In this document: in pieces, positions 34,663 to 43,750 of the stretch
Position numbering within the stretch: position 1 is the stretch's first letter
How the letters are laid out: every line of letters starts with the position of its first letter
Origin: Kribbella solani
GTDB taxonomy: Bacteria; Actinomycetota; Actinomycetes; Propionibacteriales; Kribbellaceae
Direction of reading: 5' to 3'
DNA: 64,000 bases
Assembly (NCBI RefSeq): GCF_014205295.1
Contig: NZ_JACHNF010000001.1
Coordinates: 806,001-870,000, forward strand
The notes under the pieces: generated by a model
What the model was told of the DNA's origin: nothing
What the model saw: only the letters and a program-made list of their open reading frames with translations
The model's database searches: none
Translations under genes and position numbers: made by a program

Positions 34663-36172
34663 CGGCCGGGCGCCGCAGGCGGGCGCCCTTGCGGTGGCAC
34701 CAGACGATGACGGCGATCAGTACGGCTAGGTCGACGGCCGGACAGAGGGTGTCGCGGACGCGGGCGCTGACGAAATGGAGTGAGTCGGACAAGGTCGCGG
34801 CGACCTGGGGTGCGTCCGGGGAACGACCGGGGACGTACGCCAGGGCGACCATCGTCGTACGAACCGCCAGCAGCACGTCCAGTTTCGAAGCGGCCACTGT
34901 CGCGAGGGCGGACCAGGCGATCACGTCGTACCAGGGCAGCGAGTACATCGCGGTCAGCACCCAGGCGACGGCGTAGATCGCGGTGTACCGGAGCGCGGCC
35001 GGGGTGGGATCGCCGGGATGGGTCTGCGGGACGAGCGACTTCGGGAACACCTGCGACAGCAGGATCGCGACGACGATCAGCGCACCCCAGGCGAGGATGG
35101 CCAGCAATGTCCGGACCACGCCGTTGGGGAGGAAGAGCTTCAGAAGTTCGAGCAGGGCACGGTACGGGGTGCCGACCGAGATGGACGATGACTGTTTTTG
35201 TGCTTGCTGGAAGGCTTGCAGGCCAACGATCGCGTACAGCCCGCCCATCGCGATCGCTCCGCCGCCACAGAAGAAGATCGCCTTCCGCCGGTCGGCGCGC
35301 AGCGACCACAGCATCGCGACACCGACCAGACCGATGGACAGTTTGGTACAGCCCGCGACGCCGAGCATCAGACCGGCCAGGAACACGTGCCGCCGGAGCA
35401 GCACCAGCGCGATCACCGCGAACATCACCGCGATCGCGTCATTGTGCGCGCCGGCCAGCACCGCCCAGAGCAGCAGCGGGTTCGCCAGCGTCAGCATGAT
35501 CACGCGCCGCCGGGCGGTGTCCTGATCCTGGCCGTCGACGTTTGCTGGGTCGCCCGCGACCCCATTGCCGACGAGCTTCACCAGCAGCAGGGCGGTGACG
35601 ATCAGGCTGATCGCGACCGACAGTTGCAGCATCCAGACCGTGAGGTGGGCTGATTCACCGCCGATCTTCGACGCCACCCATTGAATCCACGTGGCGATCG
35701 GACCGTACACACTGCGCGCGCCCTGCCACGGCGGCTCGGTCGCGTCGATCACCGGGTCGTGACCCCGTTGCATGAAATCGGCCGGCGAGGTCGTGTACGG
35801 GTCGCCGCCGAGCGCCATGATCCGCCCGTACGCCGCGTAGATCAGGACGTCGCCGGAGGCCATTGGCGGGACCAACGTGATGGCCGCGGTCGTACCGATG
35901 CCTAGGGCAATCAATCGGTTGACGCGCGGTGCCCAGCCGTGCCGAAGTGCCTTCGTGGCCAGGTACACGCCGCATCCACCAAGAAGAATGGCGGCGTAGA
36001 TCAGCACCGACACGAGCCAGTCGTTCGGCTTCGTGTTGAACCAGTACGACGGCAGCCAAGAGTGCCGGTTGGTCAGCGTGAGGACGACCACCGACGGACC
36101 GAGCAGACCGACCGCGACGATCAGCGCCGTACACGCGAGATAGAGCGCAACCGCCCACCGGCCGTACTTCAC
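34601..36172 (-). CDS. MptB-like polyprenol-phosphomannose alpha-mannosyltransferase
   Basis: A 523-residue GT-C membrane protein with about twelve hydrophobic segments. The first loop holds ASGDVLIYAAYGRIMALGG, which carries the acidic residue used by this class, followed by GPIATWIQW. The family transfers mannose from polyprenol phosphate to cell-envelope mannan. It starts at an ATG overlapping the upstream GT87 stop. The C-terminal Arg/Pro-rich tail lies in the overlap with the aldoxime dehydratase gene. Confidence 0.8.
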   Translation of the reverse strand: MKYGRWAVALYLACTALIVAVGLLGPSVVVLTLTNRHSWLPSYWFNTKPNDWLVSVLIYAAILLGGCGVYLATKALRHGWAPRVNRLIALGIGTTAAITLVPPMASGDVLIYAAYGRIMALGGDPYTTSPADFMQRGHDPVIDATEPPWQGARSVYGPIATWIQWVASKIGGESAHLTVWMLQLSVAISLIVTALLLVKLVGNGVAGDPANVDGQDQDTARRRVIMLTLANPLLLWAVLAGAHNDAIAVMFAVIALVLLRRHVFLAGLMLGVAGCTKLSIGLVGVAMLWSLRADRRKAIFFCGGGAIAMGGLYAIVGLQAFQQAQKQSSSISVGTPYRALLELLKLFLPNGVVRTLLAILAWGALIVVAILLSQVFPKSLVPQTHPGDPTPAALRYTAIYAVAWVLTAMYSLPWYDVIAWSALATVAASKLDVLLAVRTTMVALAYVPGRSPDAPQVAATLSDSLHFVSARVRDTLCPAVDLAVLIAVIVWCHRKGARLRRPAATRRPSPSEQRAECLSRDGS

Positions 36173-37347
36173 GAACTCATCGCTTCCTGCCGACGGTCCG
36201 ACCGTGCCGTCGACCGGGCGTACTGGACCCCGAGCACCACGACCGCGACCAGTGCGGCGATCAGGTACGCGTTGCCGAGTAGCTGCTGGCCGAACGTCCA
36301 GTCGAACTCACGATCGCCGGTGTTCGGCGGCCACCAGATCGGGCCGAGTACGAACAGCCCGTACCAGCCGACGCCGACCGGGATACGCGCCCTGGACGGG
36401 ACCGCGGCCAGCAGCACCACCCCGAACGGGATGATCCAGACCCAGTGGTGGCTCCAGGAGATCGGCGAGCAGAACAGGCCGGCCAGTCCGCAGATCGACA
36501 CCGCGGCCAACGGCTGGTCCCGCAGCCAGAGCAGGCGGGCGAAGGCCAGCGCGGCGACGGCCGTGGCGAGCACGAGCACCATCCACACCGGACCGCCGCC
36601 GTCAGGGTTGCCGGCCAGCCGGGTCAGGATGCCGTTCCACGATTGGTTGCTCGCGTACCCGATCCCGCCGATGTGTTTGGTGTCGTTGACCAGCGAGACC
36701 CAGTAGTGCGCGGTGGCGCTGGGTGAGATCAGGAAGCCCAGCACGACGGTGCCGGCGAACCCGGCCGACGCGTAGAGCGCGGCCTTCCATTGCCGGGTGA
36801 CGAGGAGCAGGGCGATGAAGATCAGTGGGGTGAGTTTGACGCCGGCGGCGAGACCCGTCCACAGACCGCGCGTCTTGTGTTTCCTGCCGAGCAGGTCGGC
36901 CAGGATCACGGCGCAGAGGATCAGGTTGATCTGGCCGAAACCCAGCGTCTGACGCACCGGCTCGAGAAACGCGGAGGCCGCGGTGACGCCGAGGAGCGCC
37001 CACGGAGTCAGCCGCGCCGAGTGCCGCCAGATCACGAACAGGCAGATCAGACTGAGCACGGACCAGGTCGCCGCCGCGACAGGGGCCGGGACGATCGAGA
37101 ACGGCGCGACCATCACGGCCGCGAACGGGGGATAGGTGAACGGCAGGCCGATGCCCGGCAGATGCACGTCGTACAGCTCGCCCGGATGCTGCAGCAGCGT
37201 CGCGCCACCGAGCCGGTAGACCCGCAGATCGAGGAAGCCGTGCGGCATCGCCAGCACCAGCGCGATGCCCGCGATCACACAGATGCCCAAGGCAACCGTT
37301 CGCGGCCGGGTGATCCGGGGCAGGCCAAGCGGAGCGCGCGTTGTCAT
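36169..37347 (-). CDS. GT87-family mannosyltransferase-like membrane protein
   Basis: A 392-residue GT-C protein (DUF2029/GT87) with about ten membrane segments. The acidic motif DLRVYRLGG is in the first outer loop, FTYPPFAA follows, and LGFGQINLIL, GVKLTPLIF and SPISWSHHWVW are typical. It probably adds alpha-1,2-linked mannose from polyprenol phosphomannose. It forms an operon with the MptB-like gene (ATGA). Confidence 0.83.
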   Translation of the reverse strand: MTTRAPLGLPRITRPRTVALGICVIAGIALVLAMPHGFLDLRVYRLGGATLLQHPGELYDVHLPGIGLPFTYPPFAAVMVAPFSIVPAPVAAATWSVLSLICLFVIWRHSARLTPWALLGVTAASAFLEPVRQTLGFGQINLILCAVILADLLGRKHKTRGLWTGLAAGVKLTPLIFIALLLVTRQWKAALYASAGFAGTVVLGFLISPSATAHYWVSLVNDTKHIGGIGYASNQSWNGILTRLAGNPDGGGPVWMVLVLATAVAALAFARLLWLRDQPLAAVSICGLAGLFCSPISWSHHWVWIIPFGVVLLAAVPSRARIPVGVGWYGLFVLGPIWWPPNTGDREFDWTFGQQLLGNAYLIAALVAVVVLGVQYARSTARSDRRQEAMSS

Positions 37348-37363
37348 TTTCCTGATCTTTCGC

Positions 37364-37385
37364 TAGGGCGGAGAACGCCACCCTA
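37364..37385. repeat. Imperfect hairpin upstream of the GT87 gene
   Basis: TAGGG at 37364-37368 pairs with CCCTA at 37381-37385, with an inner GG/CC step. It could be a weak terminator of the esterase transcript or part of the GT87 leader. No T tract is seen. Confidence 0.3.
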
Positions 37386-37448
37386 CGAGACCATTGCCCT
37401 CCACCCCGAATGCTGAATCTTGCTCCACTTTCCGCGCCGGGTCCGGGC

Positions 37449-38708
37449 TCACTTGAGTTGGCTGACGAACCAAGGGAAGGCTTGCGCGAAGGCGGGGGCG
37501 GCGAACTGCCAGACGTGGGTGCCGGGGGAGACTATGAGTTGGGTCTTGATGCCGACTTTGGCCGCGGCGCGGGAGAGGTCGCCGGCTTCGCGGATGTGGA
37601 TGGTTTCGTGTTTGCTGACCAGGAAGAGGCCGGAGACGCCGGTGTACGGGCCGTGGACGCGCATCACGGTTTGCGGGTCGTGTAACGCGCGGTCCTTGGT
37701 GGATCCGCCGTACAGGTCGGCGAGGGTTTGCTCGGCGTTGCCGCTGTTCGGGGTCAGGTCGCCGGAGATGTCGACGAAGTGGCGGAAGACGTCCGGGTGT
37801 TCGACGACCAGGCCGAGCGCGCAGGTGCCGCCCATCGAGAAGCCGGCCACGCCCCAGCGGTTCGGGTCGGCGGTGGTGTCGAAGGTTTTGACGATGTACT
37901 CGGGTACGTCGCGGACGAGGTGATCCTCGGCCTGACCGTGCCGGCCGTTGACGCATTCGGTGTCGTTCGAGAAGCCGCCGGTCGCGTCGACGAAGACCAG
38001 GATCGGGGCGTACCCGTTGTGCCGCGCCGCGTACGAGTTGGCGGTCTGCACCGCGTTGCCGAGCCGGACCCAGTCGGGCGGTCCGCCGCGTTCGCCGCCG
38101 ACCAGTTCGACCACGGGCAACGTACGCCGGAATGCCGGGCCGCGGAACCAGGTCGGCGGGAGGTAGACGAGCTCTTGGCGGTGCTTGAAGCCGGAGTGGG
38201 TGGACGGGATCGTGACGCCGACCAGCTTGCCTTCGGGCAGGATGTTTCCGTCGGTCGGTGGGTGGTGCTTGACGCTGCTGATCGAGGTCACGCCAGGCAG
38301 TGGTGTGTGCGTCCAGTCGTCCCAGACCGCGCCGATCGTCGGGTAGTACCCGACGAACTGGTTCACCCCGTTGGCGCAGACGAACGCAGCCAGCAGCGCC
38401 GCCGCGACGGCCGCACCGCGCCGCCACCACCCGGCGGAGCGCCAGCCGACGGCCAGTACGAGGAGAGCGCCGATCGCGCAGCCGGCCCAGATCCAGACGT
38501 TGGCCGGGAGCGGGTCCGTGATCCCGAGGAGGCTCGCGCTGTTGCTCGAAAGAAGCAGCGTGACGATGACCGCGACGACAGCGACGACCGGGACTCGGCG
38601 CAGTCGCCACGTCTGGTCGCGCCAGCCGACCGCCAGCAGCAGCATCCCTGCGGCGAGCAGCGCGACGACCAGCGGAAACCAGCCCTTCAGCAGGGACACG
38701 GTCTGCAT
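37449..38708 (-). CDS. Membrane-anchored esterase (antigen-85/EstD-like alpha/beta hydrolase)
   Basis: A 419-residue protein. About four hydrophobic helices occupy the first 125 residues, followed by an extracytoplasmic alpha/beta hydrolase with the nucleophile elbow GFSMGG and a C-terminal catalytic His in SPGTHVWQF. The domain resembles mycolyltransferase-like esterases, which act outside the membrane. An AAGGAT site precedes the ATG. Neighbouring mannosyltransferases suggest a cell-envelope role. Confidence 0.85.
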   Translation of the reverse strand: MQTVSLLKGWFPLVVALLAAGMLLLAVGWRDQTWRLRRVPVVAVVAVIVTLLLSSNSASLLGITDPLPANVWIWAGCAIGALLVLAVGWRSAGWWRRGAAVAAALLAAFVCANGVNQFVGYYPTIGAVWDDWTHTPLPGVTSISSVKHHPPTDGNILPEGKLVGVTIPSTHSGFKHRQELVYLPPTWFRGPAFRRTLPVVELVGGERGGPPDWVRLGNAVQTANSYAARHNGYAPILVFVDATGGFSNDTECVNGRHGQAEDHLVRDVPEYIVKTFDTTADPNRWGVAGFSMGGTCALGLVVEHPDVFRHFVDISGDLTPNSGNAEQTLADLYGGSTKDRALHDPQTVMRVHGPYTGVSGLFLVSKHETIHIREAGDLSRAAAKVGIKTQLIVSPGTHVWQFAAPAFAQAFPWFVSQLK

Positions 38709-38787
38709 TGGCAATCCTTCCCCAGCTCAGGACCGGCACATCCACTGTAGGTCGCCGGCCGCGCCGCTCAACTGAGGCAAGGCCCGG

Positions 38788-39471
38788 CTACAAGGAGATC
38801 TCGTACAGATCGCCGCGGAAGATCGACGTGGTGTGCTCGAACGGAGTGCCGTCTCCGGTTTCGGACGTGACGATGGTCTGCAGGCAGGGCAGCATCGGGT
38901 CGATGCCGAGGTGCGCGGCCTCGTCGGAGTGCGGGCGGCGGGTCGAGACGACGATGCCGCTGCGGACCACGTCGATGCCGAACTGGGCGGTCAGCGTGTC
39001 GTACAGGGAATGTTCGAGGTTCGCCCCGAGCAGCCCCGGGAACAGGCCGGCGTTCAAGGTGGCGACCTCGAAACCGAGCGGTACGCCGTCGCCGAGCCGG
39101 ACGCGCTTGATCGAGTACACCGGCGCGCTCTCGCGGACGCCGAACCAGCCGGCCTCCTCGGCGCTGGACGGCCGGACCGCCGCCGCCACCAGCAGGCTGG
39201 TCGGCCGGCGGCCGGAGGAGCGCATCGCGTCGGTGAACGAGGCCGCGCTGGCGATCATCTTGGTCACCCGGGGATGGGCGACGAAGGTGCCACGCCCGGG
39301 TACGCCGCGGAGCTGGCCGTTCTGGATCAGGATCTGCAACGCCCGCCGGACCGTCATCGTCGAGGCGTCGAACTCGGCCGCGAGCTCCTTCTCGGTCGGA
39401 ATCCGGGCGCCGGGTTCGAGCGTCGCGATCCGCCCGGACAGGTCCTCGAGGATCTGCTCGTACTTGTGCAT
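38788..39471 (-). CDS. GntR-family regulator with UTRA domain (HutC type)
   Basis: A 227-residue regulator: winged helix (IPTEKELAAEFDASTMTVRRAL) and C-terminal UTRA ligand domain (AVYSIKR-like and FEHTTSIFRGDLYEI). It is divergent from the ABC importer/NanK/NanE operon. Three related CTAG-centred sites lie between them. In comparable loci such regulators respond to amino-sugar phosphates. Confidence 0.88.
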   Translation of the reverse strand: MHKYEQILEDLSGRIATLEPGARIPTEKELAAEFDASTMTVRRALQILIQNGQLRGVPGRGTFVAHPRVTKMIASAASFTDAMRSSGRRPTSLLVAAAVRPSSAEEAGWFGVRESAPVYSIKRVRLGDGVPLGFEVATLNAGLFPGLLGANLEHSLYDTLTAQFGIDVVRSGIVVSTRRPHSDEAAHLGIDPMLPCLQTIVTSETGDGTPFEHTTSIFRGDLYEISL

Positions 39472-39502
39472 GGACGTCCTCCGCACGTTCGGTAACCGGA
39501 CC

Positions 39503-39590
39503 AACCCTAGTGCAATCCCGCCTTGGCAGCACTCAGCAGTCTCTGCTACGGTCAATCAACCCTAGGGTAATCCAAATACACTAGGGAATC
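39503..39590. promoter_or_regulatory. Three CCCTAGTG/CACTAGGG-type operator sites
   Basis: AACCCTAGTGCAATC (39503-39517), AACCCTAGGGTAATC (39558-39572) and ACACTAGGGAATC (39578-39590) share a CTAG core. The third is the inverted version of the first. They lie between the divergent GntR and lipoprotein genes and are likely GntR sites. Confidence 0.6.
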
Positions 39591-39605
39591 GGCGCGGAGG
39601 TCGTC

Positions 39606-40943
39606 ATGAAAGCTGCAGGGTTGGTCATTGCGCTCGCCACGGGCCTGGCGCTGGTGGGCTGTGCGCCCAGCACCGGGTCGAAGGCCGGCGGTTCCGGCGG
39701 GGAACAGGGGAGCGGGAGCGGCACCGTCAAGATGGTGCTGTGGCCCGGGCCGGAGGGCGACGCGATGAGCAAGGTGGTCGACGCGTACAACGCCGGCCAG
39801 GGATCGAAGGACAAGATCAAGGTCGAGATGACCCTGTTGTCCCGTCAGGACACCTTCTCCAAGGAGGCGACCCTGATGGCGGCGAAGTCCAATCAGCAGG
39901 ACATCTACTTCGTCGCCAGCTACAACGTCGGCCAGTACGCGAATTCGCTCGACCCGCTGACGTCGGTCGACGCGAGCAACTACTTCCCGGTCGCGGTCGA
40001 CGGGCTGAAGTACCAGGACAAGCAGTACGCGCTGCCGCTGGACGTCTCGAACCACTTCCTGCTGTACCGCAAGGACCTGGTCGACACGCTGCTCGGTACG
40101 AAGAGCCAATGGCCCGCGTACCAGGCGGTGGCGCAGCGGGCGATCGGGGAAAGGCGCGACCCGAAGCCGGCCGCCGAGTGGGACTGGAACGACTACACCG
40201 CGATGGCGGCTTGGTTCAGCAAGACCGCGAACCCGTCGTCGCCGACCCGGTACGGGACGATCCTGCAGGCGAAGAACCTGCTGTACAACACGATGATCTG
40301 GGACGACGTGCTCTGGGGGTCGGGTGGTTCCTGGACCACGCCGGACGGCAAGGCCAACCTTGACACGCCCGCGGCGGCCAAGGCGGTCGGGGTTTACAGC
40401 ACCATCTACAAGAACGGCTGGACGTCGAAGGACAGCTCGCAGGCCGAGTTCCCGGAGACGCAGGCCGCGCTGAAGGCGGGTACGACGGCGTTCGCGCTGC
40501 AGCGGTCGGCCGGATTCGCCGAGCTGAACGACAAGACGAAGTCGCCGCTGGTCGCCGGCAAGCTCGCGATCGCGCCGGTACCGGGCCAGAAGACGCACGT
40601 GCACGCGCTGGCGGTCGCGCTGAACAAGTACTCGGAGAACAAGGACGCGGCGACGAAGTTCCTGAACTACCTGGCCACCAAGGACGCGATGAGCGCGTAC
40701 GCCGAGGCCGGCGGGATTCCGGCGATGCCGTCCGTACTGCAGGACAAGGCCTCGATCAACCCGGCGTTCCCGCAGATCGCGGAGTCGATCGACAAATACG
40801 GCTACTCGGTGCCGGTGTTCCCGAACACGTTCCAGGCGTACAGCAAGATCGCCGAGTCGCTGAGCGGGGCGTGGGTCGGCCAGCAGGACGCCGGACCGGC
40901 GCTGAAGACGGCGAACGCGGCGCTCGAGAAACTGCTCGGCTGA
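39606..40943 (+). CDS. Sugar ABC importer substrate-binding lipoprotein
   Basis: A 445-residue family 1 solute-binding protein. The signal ends in the lipobox LVGC, followed by a Gly/Ser-rich linker. The mature part contains MVLWPGPEGDAMSKVVDAYN and PLDVSNHFLLYRKDL typical of oligosaccharide binders. It heads an operon with two permeases and the amino-sugar enzymes. No ATPase is present; a shared MsiK-type ATPase is usual in actinobacteria. Confidence 0.9.
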   Translation: MKAAGLVIALATGLALVGCAPSTGSKAGGSGGEQGSGSGTVKMVLWPGPEGDAMSKVVDAYNAGQGSKDKIKVEMTLLSRQDTFSKEATLMAAKSNQQDIYFVASYNVGQYANSLDPLTSVDASNYFPVAVDGLKYQDKQYALPLDVSNHFLLYRKDLVDTLLGTKSQWPAYQAVAQRAIGERRDPKPAAEWDWNDYTAMAAWFSKTANPSSPTRYGTILQAKNLLYNTMIWDDVLWGSGGSWTTPDGKANLDTPAAAKAVGVYSTIYKNGWTSKDSSQAEFPETQAALKAGTTAFALQRSAGFAELNDKTKSPLVAGKLAIAPVPGQKTHVHALAVALNKYSENKDAATKFLNYLATKDAMSAYAEAGGIPAMPSVLQDKASINPAFPQIAESIDKYGYSVPVFPNTFQAYSKIAESLSGAWVGQQDAGPALKTANAALEKLLG

Positions 40944-40953
40944 GGGGCGACCG

Positions 40954-41826
40954 TTGAGTACACGAACAACGTCACGGCTGTCGAAATGGGTGCTGGGTTC
41001 ACCACTGATCGTCTTCGCGCTGATCTTCGTGGTGTACCCGGTGTACCAGGGCATCCAGACCGGGTTCTACAGCCTGTCGCTGCAGAACCCGGACACCCTG
41101 TTCACCGGGCTGGAGAACTTCGGCACCGTGCTGACCGATCCCGGGTTCCTCGCGGCGGCGAAGTTCACGCTGCTGTTCGCGCTCGCGGTGACCGCGATCG
41201 AGACGGTGCTCGGGTTCGGCCTGGCGTTGCTCGTGAACCGCGAGTTCCCGGGGAAGAAGGTCTTCTTCACCATGCTGCTGGTGCCGATCATGGTCGCGCC
41301 GGCGCTGCTCGGCGTGATGTTCAGGCTGCTGCTGAACGGTGACATCGGGCTGGTCCCGGAGGTGCTGCGCGGCGTCGGCCTGGACGTCTCGCTGTTCGCA
41401 CCGAACACGGTCGTCCCGCTGCTGGTACTGCTGGACGTCCTGCAATGGACACCGTTCGCGTTCCTGATCATGTACGCGGGGTTGCAGTCCTTCCCGTCGG
41501 ATGTACTGGAGGCGGCCCAGGTCGACGGTGCCGGGCGGCTCCGGACGCTGCGCTCGATCGTGGTGCCGATGATGAAGCCGATCATCTTCGCGGCGCTCTT
41601 CCTGCGGCTGATCGACGCGATCCGGACCTTCGACGTGGTCTACGTCCTCACCGCGGGTGGTCCGGGCACGAAGACGACCACGATGAGCATCTACATCTAC
41701 AAGACCGCGTTCGAGTCCGGGCAGTTCGGGCTCGCGGCGGCGGCGTCGACGATCGTGATGGTGGTCCTGATCCCGTTCGTGCCGCTGTTCGTGAAGCGGA
41801 TCGCCACCCCGGGAGCGGCCGAATGA
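40954..41826 (+). CDS. Sugar ABC importer permease, MalF type
   Basis: A 290-residue permease with six membrane segments and the EAA loop EAAQVDGAGRLRTLRSIVVP. The likely start is TTG at 40954, ten bases after the previous stop, because GAGGGG stands six bases upstream. It pairs with the MalG-type permease that overlaps by four bases. Confidence 0.88.
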   Translation: MSTRTTSRLSKWVLGSPLIVFALIFVVYPVYQGIQTGFYSLSLQNPDTLFTGLENFGTVLTDPGFLAAAKFTLLFALAVTAIETVLGFGLALLVNREFPGKKVFFTMLLVPIMVAPALLGVMFRLLLNGDIGLVPEVLRGVGLDVSLFAPNTVVPLLVLLDVLQWTPFAFLIMYAGLQSFPSDVLEAAQVDGAGRLRTLRSIVVPMMKPIIFAALFLRLIDAIRTFDVVYVLTAGGPGTKTTTMSIYIYKTAFESGQFGLAAAASTIVMVVLIPFVPLFVKRIATPGAAE

Positions 41827-42641
41827 CCAAGCGCCGGCTCTGGGGTACGACGGTCGCGGTCGGGCTGATCGCGATCCTGGTGAACGTACCGTGGTTCAAC
41901 ACCCTTTTCGTCAGTTTCAAGTCCGACGGCGACATCTCCCGCGGCGCGACCGCGGCCGGTACGCCGACGACCGATCACTACGCGAACGCGCTCGGCGCGG
42001 CCGGGTACGACTTCCCGCGGTTCTTCCTGAACTCGGCGATGATCGCGCTCGGGGCGGTGCTGCTGGTGCTGCTGATCGCGATTCCCAGTACGTACTCGGC
42101 GATCCGGCTCGGGTTCGGCGGCCGGTTCGTGATGAACGCGTCCAGCGGGCTTCGGTTGCTGCCGGCAATCTTCTTCGCGGTGCCGTACTTCCTGCTGATG
42201 TCGAACCTCCGGATGCTCGACACCGTACCCGGGCTGATCCTGGCGAACACGTTCCTGAACTTGCCGCTGGCAATCATCTTGCTGTCGGCCGGGTTCCGGG
42301 ACGTACCGATCGAGGTCGAGGAGGCGGCGAAGGTCGACGGCGCGAACACGTACCGCATCCTGTACTCGGTGCTGATGCCGATCCTGGCGCCGTCGCTGGT
42401 CGCGGTGGCGGTGCTGGTGTTCATCTTCTCCTGGAACGACTACCTGTTCGCGCTGGTGCTGTCGTCGTCGAACGCGACCCCGATCACGCTCGGCGCCGCG
42501 AACTTCGTCACCAGCACCGGCATCCGCTGGGGTGACATCTCCGCGACCGCCGTGCTGTCCACGCTGCCGCCGGTGATCTTCGCGGTCTTCGCGCAGCGGT
42601 ACCTGGTCAGCGGCCTGTCGGCCGGCGCGGTGAAGGGATGA
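41823..42641 (+). CDS. Sugar ABC importer permease, MalG type
   Basis: A 272-residue permease with six membrane segments and the EAA loop EEAAKVDGANTYRILYSVLMP. It ends in the family-typical SGLSAGAVKG. Start and stop overlap both neighbours by four bases, so import and kinase genes are tightly coupled. Confidence 0.9.
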   Translation: MTKRRLWGTTVAVGLIAILVNVPWFNTLFVSFKSDGDISRGATAAGTPTTDHYANALGAAGYDFPRFFLNSAMIALGAVLLVLLIAIPSTYSAIRLGFGGRFVMNASSGLRLLPAIFFAVPYFLLMSNLRMLDTVPGLILANTFLNLPLAIILLSAGFRDVPIEVEEAAKVDGANTYRILYSVLMPILAPSLVAVAVLVFIFSWNDYLFALVLSSSNATPITLGAANFVTSTGIRWGDISATAVLSTLPPVIFAVFAQRYLVSGLSAGAVKG

Positions 42642-43750
42642 GCGTGATCCTGGCGGTGGACATCGGCGGTACGAAGATCGCGGCGGCCCGCGTCGACACG
42701 GACGGCCGGCTCAGCGCGGACGGCCTGTACGGCGGGCCTGGCGCGGATGGTGGGCTTGGTGTGGGCGTCGTGGAGACGCCGACGCCGGCTCGGGAGGGCG
42801 CGGCGAGCGTGGTTGAGGCGACGGTGCGTTTGCTCGAATCACTGCGTGGAGCTGAGGACGAGGCGGTTGCGATCTCGACGGCCGGGGTCGTCGACACGGT
42901 CAACGGCACCGTACTCGGGGCGACCAGCAGCATTGCCGGATGGGCCGGTACGCCGTTGGGCGCGCTCGTCTCGGCCGGGGTTGGGCTGCCTACCTGGGTG
43001 GTTGGGGACGGCAACGCGTTCGGGATCGGGTTGGCGTTGGAGTACGGCGTGTCTGACCTGGTCGCGTTGGTGGCGGGAACGGGGATCGGTGGCAGCCTGA
43101 TTGTCGGTGGCGAACCGGTGCTGGGCGCGCATCATGCGGGTGGGCATCTTGGGCATGCCGTATCGCTGGAGGCGGCCGGTATGGTGTGTCCGTGTGGACG
43201 GATCGGGCATCTGGAAGCCGTTGCCAGTGGCTACGGAATCCTTGCCTGGTATCACGCTCGGGGTGGTGATCCTGGGGTGACGACGACGCGCGAGCTGCTG
43301 GGCCGGGCCGGGGACGACTTGGCGCAGGCGGCTTTGAGCACCGGCGGAAGTGCGTTGGGTGCGGCTGCTGGTGGGTTGGTGAACGCGTTCGATCCGGAGT
43401 TGGTCGTGGTCGCGGGCAGTGTCGCTCGGGCGGGTGATCCGTGGGAGACCGCGTTGCGTGCGGCGTACGCGGACACGTTGCTGCCGGCGGTGGCCGGTAC
43501 GCGGCTGGAGGTGTCCACGTCCGGCCCCGAAACCGCCCTCCGCGGCGCCGCACACCACGTCAGGAACCGAACCAGCAGCACGGCCCGGCACATCCGAAAG
43601 CAGAGCGGGGCGGCGCAGGACGTTCAGGAGCAGGGTGGCGGGGTGGTGCGGGACGCTCGGGAGGAGGGTGCCGCGGCGGTGCGGGAGGTTGGGCGGCTGG
43701 GCGATGGGGTGGCGTCCGGGGTTCGGAGAGATGGGGAGGGTGGCGCGTGA
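42638..43750 (+). CDS. nanK: ROK-family N-acetylmannosamine kinase-like
   Basis: A 370-residue ROK kinase: VDIGGTKIAAA phosphate loop, GTGIGGSLIVGG, and the zinc motif GHLGHAVSLEAAG followed by CPCGRIGHLEAVASG. Amino-sugar specificity is inferred from the adjacent epimerase gene: ManNAc to ManNAc-6-phosphate. About 55 extra residues at the C terminus (after AAHHVRNR) are charged and of low complexity, unlike usual ROK proteins, which end at about 310-320 residues. Start overlaps the permease stop (ATGA). Confidence 0.85.
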   Translation: MSVILAVDIGGTKIAAARVDTDGRLSADGLYGGPGADGGLGVGVVETPTPAREGAASVVEATVRLLESLRGAEDEAVAISTAGVVDTVNGTVLGATSSIAGWAGTPLGALVSAGVGLPTWVVGDGNAFGIGLALEYGVSDLVALVAGTGIGGSLIVGGEPVLGAHHAGGHLGHAVSLEAAGMVCPCGRIGHLEAVASGYGILAWYHARGGDPGVTTTRELLGRAGDDLAQAALSTGGSALGAAAGGLVNAFDPELVVVAGSVARAGDPWETALRAAYADTLLPAVAGTRLEVSTSGPETALRGAAHHVRNRTSSTARHIRKQSGAAQDVQEQGGGVVRDAREEGAAAVREVGRLGDGVASGVRRDGEGGA

